A stretch of 64,000 nucleotides of DNA from Tachypleus tridentatus (GCF_004210375.1 NW_027467782.1:36817771-36881770), one strand, 5' to 3'; positions 14,625-25,511 are shown, counted from the stretch's first letter. Notes: generated by a model not told the origin, from the sequence alone. Translations and numbers: made by a program.

Positions 14625-15096
14625 GTAATGTATCCTCTGCTCCTCATGAAATAAACAATTTCTCACTGTAACAAATATCGTTTCTACTGTATGGTAATGA
14701 GGTTAAAGATATCCACTAAAGTCACAATACAAAAATACAAGTGAAGTATTAATACTAAATGAATTGTCAGCAATACACTAGTTATGCTTTTTTAAAAATG
14801 TTTGTATTAGAATCTAGTACGTACCACTTTTTTGAACAGTTTGTATTTTCAGTTTACAGTTGATTGTAAATAATTTGTAATTTATTATGATCTTTAATTC
14901 ATTAATATATGTATATATTGTCTTTTATAAGAAATGACATTCACAAATGTAAGGTGTTGCAATATCATCAGTAACAATTTGCTTAATTTAAGATGTGATG
15001 AAAGCAAAATTGATGGCTAACTTATATCAGAAGTTTTCTATAGATATTAATAATTTTTATAGAATAATTTGAACAGAGCTTAATGTTTTATTCAAG

Positions 15097-15270
15097 GGTC
15101 TTGCTTCCTGTGGTGCCTGGTCCTGTTTTGATTTAGAAGTTCTATCTGTAGTAGCTCAGCAGATCTTAACTATCAACGAGGAATTCTTACAAAAGTTGTA
15201 ACTCTTCTATTTGAAGGAACAGAAATTAAATTAAATCCAACATGTTCTGTATTTATCACCATGAATGAAT
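15097..15270 (+). pseudogene. Axonemal dynein heavy chain, exon after the P-loop (truncated)
   Basis: After the acceptor TTTTATTCAAG the sequence encodes [12 protein letters not shown], then [13 protein letters not shown], and after a one-base shift [18 protein letters not shown] and [11 protein letters not shown]. This continues the preceding block in phase across a roughly 470-bp intron. Five residues expected after CFD (EFNRI, next to the Walker B aspartate) are missing. The exon is cut right after ITMN, where a dispersed repeat begins; the expected PGYAGR continuation is absent. The deletion, the frameshift and the junction with a repeat support a pseudogene fragment. Confidence 0.85.
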
Positions 15271-16550
15271 GTATGACTAACAACTCATGTTCTCGTTTAA
15301 TAACTTTCTTTATCCATATAACAGTTTCACTTAACTGCTGTTTAAGAATGTCTAAACAGATTTGAAACCAATAAAAATATTTAATATACTTTACAATCAT
15401 GTTTCCAAGTCATTGGTATGTGCTTCGTATAGTATGTTCCATTCTTTTTCAGTTTAGTTTTACTAACTTTTTTATTATAATGTCTGTAATATATTTAATG
15501 TATAATGTATATAAGTTATGTTGTATAAAATTGTTAACTTAAATAGTATTCCGCAAACTATATTTGCCGTATATAAGCCGGTCTGAAAAGTAACACGCAT
15601 TCAGCAATAGACATTACATACATATAGTGTGGTTGTAATACTATTATGATAAACACTTCTACTTGTTGAGAATCTCTGTGGAACTATACAGAAAATGTAA
15701 CGGTTAACAATGTAATAGGTCTAACACTAATGTCTCATGTTAAGTGTAAATGTATGTTCTAAGGTTTGTCGGGTTTCATTTTATTCACTTTTTATGATTA
15801 TACTACATTATTAGCTTGATATCTTGTGTAGAAATAACCTAGATCTTATGGCATATTGTCGACATTAGGGCTGTTAATAAGTAAAAAATCCTATTCTGAA
15901 TTAGCTGTACTAATCCCGAGATTTATTATCTAATTCTGATCACCATTGGTTTATTAGATCAGAAGTTAATGAATATAATGAACTGTTTGTCTTTTAACAG
16001 TTTTGATGAATCAGTTTAGTTTCAAAAACAAATATTCTGTAATTCATATAAAATCACATCTAATAATGATTTCTGACTATAGATGGTGGTAAAGATTTAA
16101 TAGCGAACTTTTATTTATCAGACGGTCACTGCTTTCATTTGTTGAAATGAAAATAGGTCGTTAGATGTCACAGTATCTCGTAAAAAATTGTATCATGAAA
16201 GAAAGCTTCTTCAGTCGCCAGTCACACATCATATCCCATAAACGTATTTTGAGGATTGGCAAACTAAGTTTTAAAACTGATCTGTTAATGTCACGTGAGT
16301 GTGTCCCATTAACATCACTGCATATGGGGTTTTGAATACTGTTCCTAATATGTTTTCCAATGGCACATAGATCTCATAATTTAAATTACATACAAGTTAT
16401 TTGAATTTTAAATACAAATTTTCTATAATTCACACACGTAGATATCGAAATTGATATTGTTTTTTTTATTCTATCGTGTAGAAATTGTTTACAAATTTTG
16501 TAGATAACAAACTCTTAGTTAGATTTATTTATTATTTCCTCACAGGCTAA
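15270..16550 (+). mobile_element. Dispersed 1.3-1.7-kb repeat, copy 1 (LTR-like, 5'-shortened)
   Basis: This block aligns along its length with blocks at 27,383-29,100 and 33,213-34,853. Landmarks are AACAACTCATGTTCTC, ATTCCGCAAACTATATTTGC followed by CGTATATAAG (TATA-like), GGTTTATTAGATCAGAAG, a CACGTGA block and a final TTTATTATTTCC. No protein is encoded. Length, AT-rich composition, a TATA-like core and Ty3/Gypsy pol remains just downstream suggest a solo LTR or LTR fragment. Terminal TG/CA and flanking duplications could not be fixed. This copy starts about 220 bp inside the unit relative to the others, fused to the dynein exon. It is fossil DNA. Confidence 0.6.
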
Positions 16551-16599
16551 CTAAGAAAGAAGAGAGATTATTTGGGCAGATAAAGACAAAAGCTTTCGT

Positions 16600-17671
16600 G
16601 AAATTAGGACACGCTGCATTAAAATCACTCATTTTAAGTTATTCATTTTTAGTTACTCAGGCGTTAGTAAATAAATTATCTTAAACATATATATTTCAGG
16701 TTATGCTATAAATGCAGTGTTGCCATAATTAAATGAAAACAAAAAAGAACATCCTTTAGCTTATTACAGTAGACATTTACGAAAAGCTGAAGTAAATTAC
16801 TCGGTCTCAGAACAAGAATGTTTAGCCGTAGTATATTGAATGAAAACTTTTGTTGTTATCTGTATGGTAGGAAATTTACTATCATCACATGTCATGTACC
16901 ATTAAGATGACTAATAACATTAATGAACTTTTCCTCTATGTTAGCCATGTTGATCATTAGTACTCAAGATTATGATTTTGAAATAATTCATATAACAGGC
17001 AGAGAACATTCTAATGTGAATGCTCCATGTAACATAAGTGTAGAGTCGCTGAAACTGATGAGAATAGTCTATCAACAAAATTAGAACCGAAAATGAGGAT
17101 GAATTAGAAGTAATTAAAATCATGTGATTAGTGAACAAAATAAAGATGAGTAAATAAATAACTTGTGTGTCTGATAAAAAAAGCGAATACGATTGTTAAA
17201 GTATTTTAAAATAACATTGCAGCTAGATACGTTGTACTCCAGTATTTAATGCCGGATATAGAAAGTAACTTTGTTTCCAAGTTAATAAAAGATATTTCTC
17301 ATTTGTTAATTGCCAAAAAACAAAAAAATAACTAAAACAACTGCTTTTCATCCAACTCCAACCGTATTAGTAGAAGATTCAACAGAACTTTGTTGGATAC
17401 GATGTCTCAATACTGTGAGAAAGATCAGAATACTTGGACAGAGCTTTTTCATTTATTACGTATGTGCTGAAAATGAGTCTACTTTCGAAAGTCCGTTCTT
17501 TCAACTACATGGTAGAGATGTACTGCTGCCTAAGAAAGATATAATGACTTCTAAAGTATTTACTATGCAGTGATTACAAGACTGAGTTTTAACAGAGAAT
17601 GCAGTTCGCTTTTCAGTTAACTGTTAAACATTTAACAAAATCTGCTGAACTTAGAGAGAAACAAGGAAACA
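16600..17671 (+). mobile_element. Ty3/Gypsy pol fossil (RNase H and integrase end)
   Basis: Translations show the Ty3/Gypsy RNase H region (YYSRHLRKAEVNYS-like, about 16,760-16,820, and a DYDFEI...H-type end near 16,970-17,020). About 300-600 bp downstream lies the C-terminal side of an integrase (17,360-17,670, including QLHGRDVLLPK). Order and strand are right for the 3' half of a pol gene. No gag, protease or full reverse transcriptase is visible. The copy is clearly broken, with many breaks, and looks old. A minus-strand SINE abuts its right end. Confidence 0.75.
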
Positions 17672-17947
17672 GGTTTGTTTGTTTTGATTTTCGCGTAAAG
17701 CTTCTCGAAAGCTATCTGCGCTATTCGTCCCTAATTTAACAGTGTAGGACTAAAGGGAATGCAACTAGTCATCATCCCCCACCGCCAAGTCTTGGACTAC
17801 TCTTTCATCAATGACTAGTGAGATTGACGGTCACATTATAACGCTCCCACGGCCGAAAAAGAGAGCATCTTTAGTGCGACAGGGATTAGAACCATCGACC
17901 CTTACGTTACAGGTCGAATTCTTAACCCACCTGGCCATGCTGGGCTC
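17672..17947 (-). mobile_element. tRNA-derived SINE (main family), full-length, old
   Basis: Read on the minus strand it starts GAGCCCAGCATGGCCAGGTG, has a box B-like GGTTCTAATCC, the central domain (GACGGTCAAT...), and ends in the GCAGATAGC...GCTTTACGCG tail plus an A/C-rich end. It is more diverged than the copies at 20-21 kb, so it is an older insertion. Confidence 0.9.
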
Positions 17948-18149
17948 TTTCTGGATATTATCTGATTGTGCGTGCACTTTGATACTTTTTTTTTTTTAGT
18001 ATTATTTGTTGGTCGTTATTGCAGCAAAGGTCATGTAAATGATCCAAATATATTCTGTTACATTTGTCGTAAGTTTGTTGTGAGGAATCAATGACAAAAT
18101 ATCACAAGATTTCTCAAAACATGCAAGGCTGCAATACTCGGAATAAAAA

Positions 18150-18760
18150 AAAGAAATTTCTTATCCAATCTTCATTTTGTAATAAGATCTGATGTAGCTG
18201 TATCTACTTCACCAGAGACTCTTGATACAGTGTTATCTGATTCTGAATCTGATGTCAATAGAAATAATAATAATGAGTGTTTTCAACTTGAAGCATCTGA
18301 TGAACCACAGCTTTTCATACAAGATGAATTTATTAATTTCGTGATAGATTTGAGCCTTTTAAAAGATTCTCCAGGAATTATGGGTTATAGGGTTCTGGCT
18401 TAGAGCTTAATTTCTGTAGGGACATCACATTACTGGTACAGAAATAATGAGAAACAGTTATACTGTTTTCGCATGAAGGTTTCCTGGTTTATTGCACTAA
18501 TATTGCAAAATTAATACCAACACTAGAAGCTGCAGTATATGAGCAGAGTGAATTGTGATTGTTTACTGATTGCTCCAAAAGAAGTCTGAAAGGTGTTCTA
18601 CACAATAGTAACTTATATGTATCTGTTCCTATTGCTCATTTGGCTCATACGAAAATCTTGAAATTCTTCTTAATAAGGTCAACTACACATACCATCACTG
18701 ACTATTTTGTGGATACTTAAAAGTTCTTTCTATTTTGTAAGATTGGCAATCAAGTTATAC
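18150..18760 (+). pseudogene. Decayed copy of an unnamed multicopy arthropod protein family
   Basis: Translation shows LLKDSPGIMGYR, then SHEGFLVYCTNIAKLIPTLE, then FTDCSKRSLKGVL. I recall this order (DSSKRSLKGVLLHNGN-like core) from a large, repetitive, uncharacterised arthropod protein family that may be transposon-borne. An acidic, serine-rich segment precedes it (18,185-18,330). The reading frame is not continuous, so the copy is dead. I cannot say what the family does, and no terminal repeats are seen. Confidence 0.45.
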
Positions 18761-19084
18761 AGAGTTTTTATATTTTATGAAAGCTTTCAGGAAAGTTTAA
18801 GCTAACATAACGTAATCCAAACTAATCTGAATTCATGTTTTTTTTTGTTGAATGGGACAGGAACATAGTCTTCAACATTGAAAAAGAAACAATGGACATG
18901 CATTGTCCTGGTTGATAAATAAAAGATAGACCAGAATACGTAGTTTTAATTATAAAATACGAGTATTTCACAAATCAAGATGAATGAGTATTCATATTTG
19001 TTTCTCAATGTTTTTATCTTTACTTCAGTTTATTTATATTTCTCTTGAAAAACATAATAATAAAAAGTTATAAACGCAATAATA

Positions 19085-19498
19085 ATTGGATCTAAGTAAG
19101 AGTTTGTTTTTTCCTTTTTTTCAGACAATATCGACGTCATAGAAAGAAATGAATATTTATTTTAAAGTCTGCGTATCTGAATTATTAAAAAATCAAAATA
19201 ACTTGTATCTAATTTAAATTATCAGGTGTATGTTATGTTGCATAAACTCTTTGGAACAGTATTAAAAACTCCATATGTTGTGATATTATTGAGCCACACA
19301 CTCACGTGATATCAACAGATCAATTTTAATTATTAATTAGCCAATTTCCAAAGTAAATTTATGGATCATGAAGTATGGTTGGCTACAGTCGAATCTTTAT
19401 TTCACATTACAGTTTTTATTAGACACGAAGACATCCATCTTACTATTTTTATTTTAACAAATCAAATCAGTGGCCGTATGATTAATGAAAAGTCGCTA
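19085..19498 (-). mobile_element. Dispersed LTR-like repeat, copy 4 (inverted, partial)
   Basis: On the minus strand this matches the 3' third of the units at 15.3, 27.4 and 33.2 kb. Shared landmarks are the CTCACGTGATATCAACAGAT block, the AAAACTCCATATG-like block and the CTATTTTTATTTTAACAAAT block. It ends exactly where the Jockey LINE begins at about 19,499. It is a fossil, non-coding fragment. Confidence 0.65.
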
Positions 19499-19959
19499 TT
19501 AATCTCCCTGAGGGACACCAGCTTGTGGAGTAAAGTATTCAGAAAAAGTTACTTTAACATTTACTCTACATTTTCTATTTTTCAAAAAGTTAGATAACCA
19601 GCGAATAATTCCTCGCGGTAGTTCCATTTCATTCTTTCGGAACCTTAGACCATCGTGCCAAACAGTGTCGAATGCTTCCTCGATATCAAGGAAGCAAGCG
19701 ACTGTACATTCTTTTTTATTGAAGCTATCTATTATTGTTTCGGTTAATCGGATAAGGTGGTCTGTCGTTTGTTTAAATTTCCTGAATCCATTTTGTTCTT
19801 TTGGTAATTTTGATGTTATCTCCAAGAATGTGGAGAGTCTATTACTGATTATTCTTTCAAGAATGACCAGCCTACACAGCTGGTCAGGCTGATTGGTCGG
19901 TTGCTATCAGGTTTATTCGCTGGCTTTTCTTCCTTATAGAACATTAATATATTTGCAAG

Positions 19960-20240
19960 TTTTAGGCCTGGCATGGCCAAGCGCGTAAGGCGTGCGACTC
20001 GTAATCCGAGGGTCGCGGGTTCGCGCCCGCGTCGCGCTAAACATACTCGCCCTCCCAGCCGTGGGGGTGTATAATGTTACGGTCAATCCCACTATTCGTT
20101 GGTAAAAGAGTAGCCCAAGAGTTGGCGGTGGGTGGTGATGACTAGCTGCCTTCCCTCTAGTCTTACACTGCTAAATTAGGGACGGCTAGCACAGATAGCC
20201 CTCGAGTAGCTTTGTGCGAAATTCCAAAAACAAACAAAAC
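19960..20240 (+). mobile_element. SINE copy a (main family) with 9-bp target duplication
   Basis: It has an intact tRNA-like head (GGCCTGGCATGGCCAAGCG), box B GGGTTCGCGCCC, the central domain and a tail ending CCAAAAACAAACAAAAC. ATTTGCAAG flanks it at 19,951-19,959 and 20,241-20,249. It lies inside LINE A in the opposite orientation. Confidence 0.92.
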
Positions 20241-20441
20241 ATTTGCAAGCTTCCAAGAAACTGGGATGTATCCTGAGGATAGAGATAAGTTACAAAAAGT
20301 GAATTTAGGTGGTCAAACAATTTCAGGTGCCCTTTTAGAAGGACAGCTTGCATTTAATCTTCATCTGGTGCTTTGTTTTTTGTGTTTTTATTGCTTCAAG
20401 TAATTCTTGAAGGGATATTTCATTGTTAGTAACGTGCTTGC

Positions 20442-20705
20442 CTAGCGCGTTAAGGCGTGCACTTCGTAATCTGAGGGTCGCGGGTTCGTGCCCGCGTCGC
20501 GCTAAACATGCTCGCCCTCCCAGCCGTGGGGGCGTATAATGTGACGGTCAATCCCACTATTCGTTGGTAAAAGAGTAGCCCAAGAGTTGGCGGTGGGTGG
20601 TGATGACTAGCTGCCTTCCCTCTAGTCTTACACTGCTAAATTAGGGACGGCTAGCACAGATAGCCCTCGAGTAGCTTTGTGCGAAATTCCAAAAACAAAC
20701 AAAAC
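20442..20705 (+). mobile_element. SINE, hybrid copy (5' flank of b, 3' flank of a)
   Basis: Its 5' side is AGTAACGTGCTTGC, which also precedes the last SINE of the series. Its 3' side is ATTTGCAAGCTTCC, which also follows the first. The head differs from copy a at several sites (CTAGCGCGTTAAGGCGTGCA). The mixed flanks fit a recombinant rather than an independent insertion. Confidence 0.9.
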
Positions 20706-20903
20706 ATTTGCAAGCTTCCAAGAAACTGGGATGTATCCTGAGGATAGAGATAAGTTAAAAGTGAATTTAGGTGGTCAAACAATTTCAGGTGCCCTTTTAG
20801 AAGGACAGCTTGCATTTAATCTTCATCTGGTGCTTTGTTTTTGTGTTTTTATTGCTTCAAGTAATTCTTGAAGGGATATTTCATTTGTTAGTAACGTGCT
20901 TGC

Positions 20904-21167
20904 CTAGCGCGTTAAGGCGTGCACTTCGTAATCTGAGGGTCGCGGGTTCGTGCCCGCGTCGCGCTAAACATGCTCGCCCTCCCAGCCGTGGGGGCGTATA
21001 ATGTGACGGTCAATCCCACTATTCGTTGGTAAAAGAGTAGCCCAAGAGTTGGCGGTGGGTGGTGATGACTAGCTGCCTTCCCTCTAGTCTTACACTGCTA
21101 AATTAGGGACGGCTAGCACAGATAGCCCTCGAGTAGCTTTGTGCGAAATTCCAAAAACAAACAAAAC
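20904..21167 (+). mobile_element. SINE, second hybrid copy
   Basis: Nearly identical to the SINE at 20,442-20,705, with the same mixed flanks. It and the LINE segment after it repeat the preceding unit at a period of about 462 bp, differing mainly by homopolymer length. Confidence 0.9.
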
Positions 21168-21370
21168 ATTTGCAAGCTTCCAAGAAACTGGGATGTATCC
21201 TGAGGATAGAGATAAGTTAAAAAGTGAATTTAGGTGGTCAAACAATTTCGGAGTGCCCTTTTTAGAAGGACAGCTTGCATTTAATCTTCATCTGGTGCTT
21301 TGTTTTTTGTGTTTTTTATTGCTTCAAGTAATTCTTGAAGGGATATTTCATTTGTTAGTAACGTGCTTGC

Positions 21371-21638
21371 CTAGCGCGTTAAGGCGTGCACTTCGTAATC
21401 TGAGGGTCGCGGGTTCGCGCCCGAGTCGCATAAACAAGCTCGCCCTCCCAGCCGTGGGGGCGTTATAATGTGACGGTCAATCCCACTATTCGTTGGTAAA
21501 AGAGTAGCCCAAGAGTTGGCGGTGGGTGGTGATGACTAGCTGCCTTCCCTCTGGTCTTACACTGCTAAATTAGGGACGGCTAGCACAGATAGCCCTCGAA
21601 TAGCTTTGTGCGAAATTCCAAAAACAAACAAACAAACA
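21371..21638 (+). mobile_element. SINE copy b (main family) with diverged 14-bp target duplication
   Basis: Flanked by AGTAACGTGCTTGC (21,357-21,370) and AGTAGCATGCTTGC (21,639-21,652), two mismatches in 14. LINE A sequence resumes after it, so this is the right-hand original insertion of the ladder. Confidence 0.9.
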
Positions 21639-21895
21639 AGTAGCATGCTTGCATAATCTGTGTCGGAACTTATATTTGTATCAGTTATGTTTATTGGAAA
21701 AATTAGTACAAATTGATGTTTATTGTTTAATATGTAATTGGTGACTTTATTGTAGAAATATGTATTCATATCTGGATCAGTGTGGTTTTAAAAACATTTT
21801 GGAGTTGATCTTTGAAAGCTTCGGCTATTTCTTTATTTGTGTGTGCTATAGTATTATTATGTTCAAGTGGAGGTTATTTCTTTGTGTCTGATTCA

Positions 21896-22755
21896 AAATT
21901 ACCCGAAATTCAAAACGGAGTTCGAAAGAGTACCATCATACTTCAGACCACCTGATTCGACTTACAGAATCAATTACTGACACTTTTAATAAAAATGAAT
22001 GCACTGTAGTTTGCTTTCTCGATATTGAGAAAGCTTTTGACACAGTGTGGCATAATGGTTTATGACATAGGTTACAGGAAATGGCTTTACCCCAGCTGGC
22101 TGTCCAACTTTCTGAACAACCCAAAGTGCAAAGTAAATGTGAATAGAGCTCACTCAGGGTCCTTTTCACCCGAAGCAGGAGTTCCGCAGGGAGGGGTTGT
22201 TAGCCCTATATTATTTATCATGTATGTGAGTAATATGCCTCTGTCGGACCTAAATTTAGGTTTTGCATCACAGTTTGCTGACGATGTAGCAGTCTGGAAA
22301 AGTGCCCCCACTCTTTCAATTGCAGCAACGAACCTACAACCAGTTCTAAATAACATCGAAGAATACTGCCAGAAATACAGAATTTAAATCAATATTCCGA
22401 AAACGCAAGTGATATTATTCAGTAGACTCAATAAACTGAAAAAAAAATTCACCAAAGCTCTGCTTAAATGAGTCACTTTTACTGACCGCTACTTCTGCTA
22501 ATTTTTTTATTTTATTGTTATTACTAGTAGTAGTAGCATTTTCCATATGGAAAAAAGTAACATAAAAAATAAAGAAAAGAAATAATACAAAAAATGTATA
22601 TTAAAATGAAAATAAAAAAATAAACTTTCTTGTGTGTCCAAGCATGGACTGTGCCCTGAAACGGGCCAGATGCTATCAACATTCGGAAGAGAGTAAGAGG
22701 ACTACTGTACCTGACCCTCCTGGGTATTTAACATCAATACCCAAATACCCACTCA
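21896..22755 (+). mobile_element. Jockey-type LINE B, 5'-truncated with internal deletion
   Basis: It begins mid reverse transcriptase at LPEIQNGF and runs through CFLDIEKAFDTVWHNGL, AGVPQGGVVSPILFIMYVSN and the catalytic FADDVAVWKS (near 22,275). After YCQKYRI the frame shifts. At about 22,500 it jumps from the post-RT coding part directly into the 3' UTR, about 550 bp being missing relative to the copy at 37-40 kb. The end (CCTGACCCTCCTGGGTATTT, then ATACCCAAATACCCAC) matches the family 3' end. It lies head to head with LINE A. Confidence 0.85.
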
Positions 22756-24182
22756 GAGAGATCGAACTCTCTTCAGCAAAGATGGCTGCTTCGAGCAACA
22801 ACTGGCGCAATGCTTCATCATTTCTGCCAAGTTTCTCGTTTAAATTGCTGCATCTCCTCACTTCTGATCGACTTCCCGCCTCTTACAATAGTTTTCTTAA
22901 GAATGAATACTAATGAAGCAGAACTTAGAATCTAATTTGACGTTCAAAAAATGCGTAAATTTGGACATCTACTTTGAATATATCTGTAAAAGTTATTTAT
23001 TTTCTGTGTATGCACGAAAACAATAATATTTCTATTAACACGAAAGTGTGCCGTTTAAGCAAACCACAGTAATAATAAGTTAGCAAAGAACGATTTTAAA
23101 CAAAATGAAGTCATTTGTTCTAAGGTAACATACTACATGTTTCGACAGAACATTAATGTGTCTGAACAAGTCAAACCAATGTGATGTCGAAAATCTAGTA
23201 TGTTCTCTCAGAATAAATCGCGTCTTTATGCTTAGAAATACTTGTTTTCTTAATCGTTATTTATATAAGAATAATGTGATGCTTCCTCACCCACGTAAAA
23301 GACATAGCCGTAAATATAATTTCTTCCACGTTCAACTTAATTTGTCCTTTCAGCACTTAACACGTAACTTTTAAAGTATTACACTTCAAATGTAAAGAGG
23401 TTTTCACAGAATCATTTGTCTCTCATCACATAGCTCAATTCATGAGACTGGTATTCAACGAAAAAACGTATTGGGTGATGACAAATATAAGACTGGAAAG
23501 TTACTTTTTATACACCTTTCTTTTCTAGCCGTAACAGAATGAAATCAAAATTGGTGGTCAAACTTCTAGCTACACTTGTAACATTGACAATAAATAATTC
23601 TAAAGAAAATATTCATTCATCAATTAGCCTGGCTACGTTGTTTGTTCAGTTTAGGACATAAAGGTATAGCTACCAGTTTGGTCTGCAATTTTATTTCATT
23701 CCTTTAAGTCACACATCTAATTCTTCTTTTTCGCCGCACTTCACTTTCACATTTAATTTGATTAGACTTTTTATCAATACACGTTAACAAATCCCATCAA
23801 ATAAGAAATGAATAAGATCACAACCATATTATTCAAAACGGAACTTTACGTATCTTTGTTTCTTCTCAAAACATGGTCAATAGCTTATTTATAGTAACAA
23901 CATGGAATATAGACTAACAGATACTTGTCATTAACCCTCTGAAATCGGCAGAGCTCTTTGAAACATCATCATCTGTGCTAAATACTTAATATAACATCTC
24001 CTGATGCAAAATTTAATCAAAGTTTTTCACGTTATATCTCATTAATTTCTTAACACATTGCCTTATAATTTGGTGTTGGAAGTAAAATTCCAATAAATAT
24101 AATCACATGATAGTTTGGGTTACCAGGGTCTGAAGACAGAAAATAGAAAAACGTTAAACTATTACTTCTGTTAACTCTCCAG
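22756..24182. other. Intergenic, nothing firmly recognised
   Basis: A minus-strand frame at 22,676-22,861 reads RRCSNLNEKLGRNDEALRQ and then a hydrophobic stretch, which looks exon-like, but it runs into the LINE B end and I cannot assign it. The remainder to 24,182 is AT-rich without features I recognise. Confidence 0.4.
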
Positions 24183-24617
24183 TCGGATCGTCACCTTGTC
24201 GTGGTGAGAGAGCATGCGCGTGCAAGTAATCCTGAGAGCGATGTCGTCGGGAGGCTTGCGTTTCTGGTAGGGTCATCCATGATGGCAAGATCGAGGGTGA
24301 GGTTCTTGACAAAAAACGACCCAACCCCAAGACCTCAACCTGGACTCCTTAACGGCAGGAAGGACGGACAAGGGCTGCAGCAGTTCTACAAGTTCTAATC
24401 GTCTTGGTGTCCATGCCATTGGACTCGACTTGTTGGGGGCGTTATAAGGTGACGGTCAATCCCACTTTTTTGTTGGTGAAAGAGTCGCCCAAGAGTTGGC
24501 GGTGGGTGGTGATGACTAGCTGCCTTCCCTCTAGTCTTACACTGCTAAATTAGGGACGGCTAGCACAAATAGCCCTCGGAGTAGCTTTGTGCGAAATGCC
24601 AAATAAACCAAACAAAT
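24183..24617 (+). mobile_element. Chimeric SINE: unrelated 250-bp head joined to the main SINE 3' domain
   Basis: 24,183-24,433 (starting near GGATCGTCACCTTGTCGTGG) is GC-richer and unrelated to the usual tRNA-like head; it reminds me of a LINE 5' UTR but I cannot name it. From GGGGGCGTTATAAGG at about 24,434 onwards it matches the main SINE exactly in order: GACGGTCAATCCCAC, GTTGGCGGTGGGTGGTGATG, and the TAGCTTTGTGCG tail with an A/C-rich end. Confidence 0.7.
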
Positions 24618-24639
24618 CCTTGACCTCGGACAAGGACAC

Positions 24640-25104
24640 CGCCTGAAGGTAAAACGCTTGACGCTAGCGGTTTCAACAGTTGGTTCACATCTGCTAATTT
24701 CCGCTGCAAGTTACTGTTGATTATATGTGCCAGGCACGCCTTCAATAATAATGAAAAGGTTGGGTGTTTTGTTTTAAGTGGTGTATTTTTTGGTTGTGTA
24801 GTTTCATTCTGTAATGAATTTCTACTTTTTCTTTTCGACACTACCAGAGTAAACTCTTGGTTTTCATTTGTTTGTTCTAGATTTTTTCTTCTTCATTAGT
24901 TTCTGCGTTATCAACATCCAAGGCTTTGTTTAAGTTAGTAGCATCATTCGTAGTATTTTTAGTGTAGGAAGGAACTATCTCCACCTCTGTATGAGAAGTT
25001 TCTTCACCTTCATCTTCAGAATTTTCACTTGAATTACGTAACTCTTTTTTCTTCTCATTCAACTGGTGCTGTTTCTTACAGTATGGGTAATTAGTTTTAT
25101 CCAA
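24640..25104 (-). mobile_element. Possible LINE ORF1-like remnant
   Basis: Two minus-strand frames overlap in order: 24,877-25,104 (YPYCKKQHQLNEKKKEL, then a Glu/Ser-rich segment) and about 24,640-24,870 (FTLVVSKRKSRNS, then a basic segment). A CxxC-type start, an acidic middle and an FTxVxSKRK-like motif resemble the C-terminal part of LINE ORF1 proteins. One frameshift separates them. No reverse transcriptase follows on this strand, so the link is tentative. Confidence 0.35.
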
Positions 25105-25248
25105 GTGAGTATAGTAATTTATCTTTGTTCAGATAAGTGAAGGTGGTTGTCGCAGGGAAAGGGTTATAAGTTTTTCCTACACTATTCTTATATACGCTCA
25201 AAAGTTTGCAGAAAACTCTCCTATATCTCAGCTCACACTCGCTAAAAG

Positions 25249-25511
25249 TCCCCGGCGTTCGACTCGTAAACTTAGTGCCGCGGGTTCGAATCCTGGTCGC
25301 ACCAAACATACTCGCCCTTTCAGTCGTTGGAGCGTTATAATGTAACGGTCAATCCCACAGTCAATCCACTATTCGTTGGTAAAAGAGTAACCAAAGAGTT
25401 GGCGGAGCGTGGTGATGACTAGCTGCCTTCCCTCTTGTCTTACACTGCTAAATTAGGAACGGGTAGGCGCAGATAGCCCTCGATTGGCTATGCGCGAAAT
25501 TCAAAACAAGC
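25249..25511 (+). mobile_element. SINE (main family), head shortened
   Basis: Box A is missing: CCCCGG runs straight into CGTTCGACTCGTAA. Box B (GGGTTCGAATCC), the central domain and the GCAGATAGCCCTCG tail are present. A duplicated CAGTCAATCCA piece lies in the central domain. Confidence 0.88.

Larger units (their letters stand above)
20428..21370. repeat. Tandem composite of SINE plus LINE segment, period about 465 bp
   Basis: The unit is one SINE (about 264 bp) plus about 185-190 bp of LINE A. Unit starts, marked by the AGTAACGTGCTTGC flank, lie at 20,428, 20,890 and 21,357, giving periods of 462 and 467. An identical short frame in the LINE part reappears in each unit, which is a by-product of the duplication and not a gene family. 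Confidence 0.9.
19499..21895 (-). mobile_element. Jockey-type LINE A (reverse transcriptase fragment), interrupted by SINEs
   Basis: Minus-strand translation of 19,499-19,950 gives KLPKEQNGFRKFKQTTDHL, CFLDIEEAFDTVWHDGL and AGVPQGD, the fingers/palm motifs of a Jockey-clade non-LTR reverse transcriptase. The upstream coding part continues on the right in short pieces (20,241-20,427, 20,706-20,889, 21,168-21,356, 21,653-21,895). These align with the LINE at 37-40 kb but are separated by four SINEs. The left end stops just before the catalytic FADD segment, so the 3' half is lost. It is more diverged from the 38-kb and 61-kb copies than those are from each other. Confidence 0.85.

Noticed and set aside
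20212-21468. Repeated small protein frames starting MCEIPKTNKTFASF
   Set aside because: They run from the SINE tail into antisense LINE sequence and repeat only because the unit is duplicated.
19960-21638. tRNA genes at the box A/box B motifs
   Set aside because: The tRNA-like heads continue into the SINE central domain and tail and have flanking duplications, so they are SINE promoters.
22676-22861. Minus-strand exon-like frame (RRCSNLNEKLGRNDEALRQ)
   Set aside because: It runs into the LINE 3' UTR and I could not tie it to a gene.
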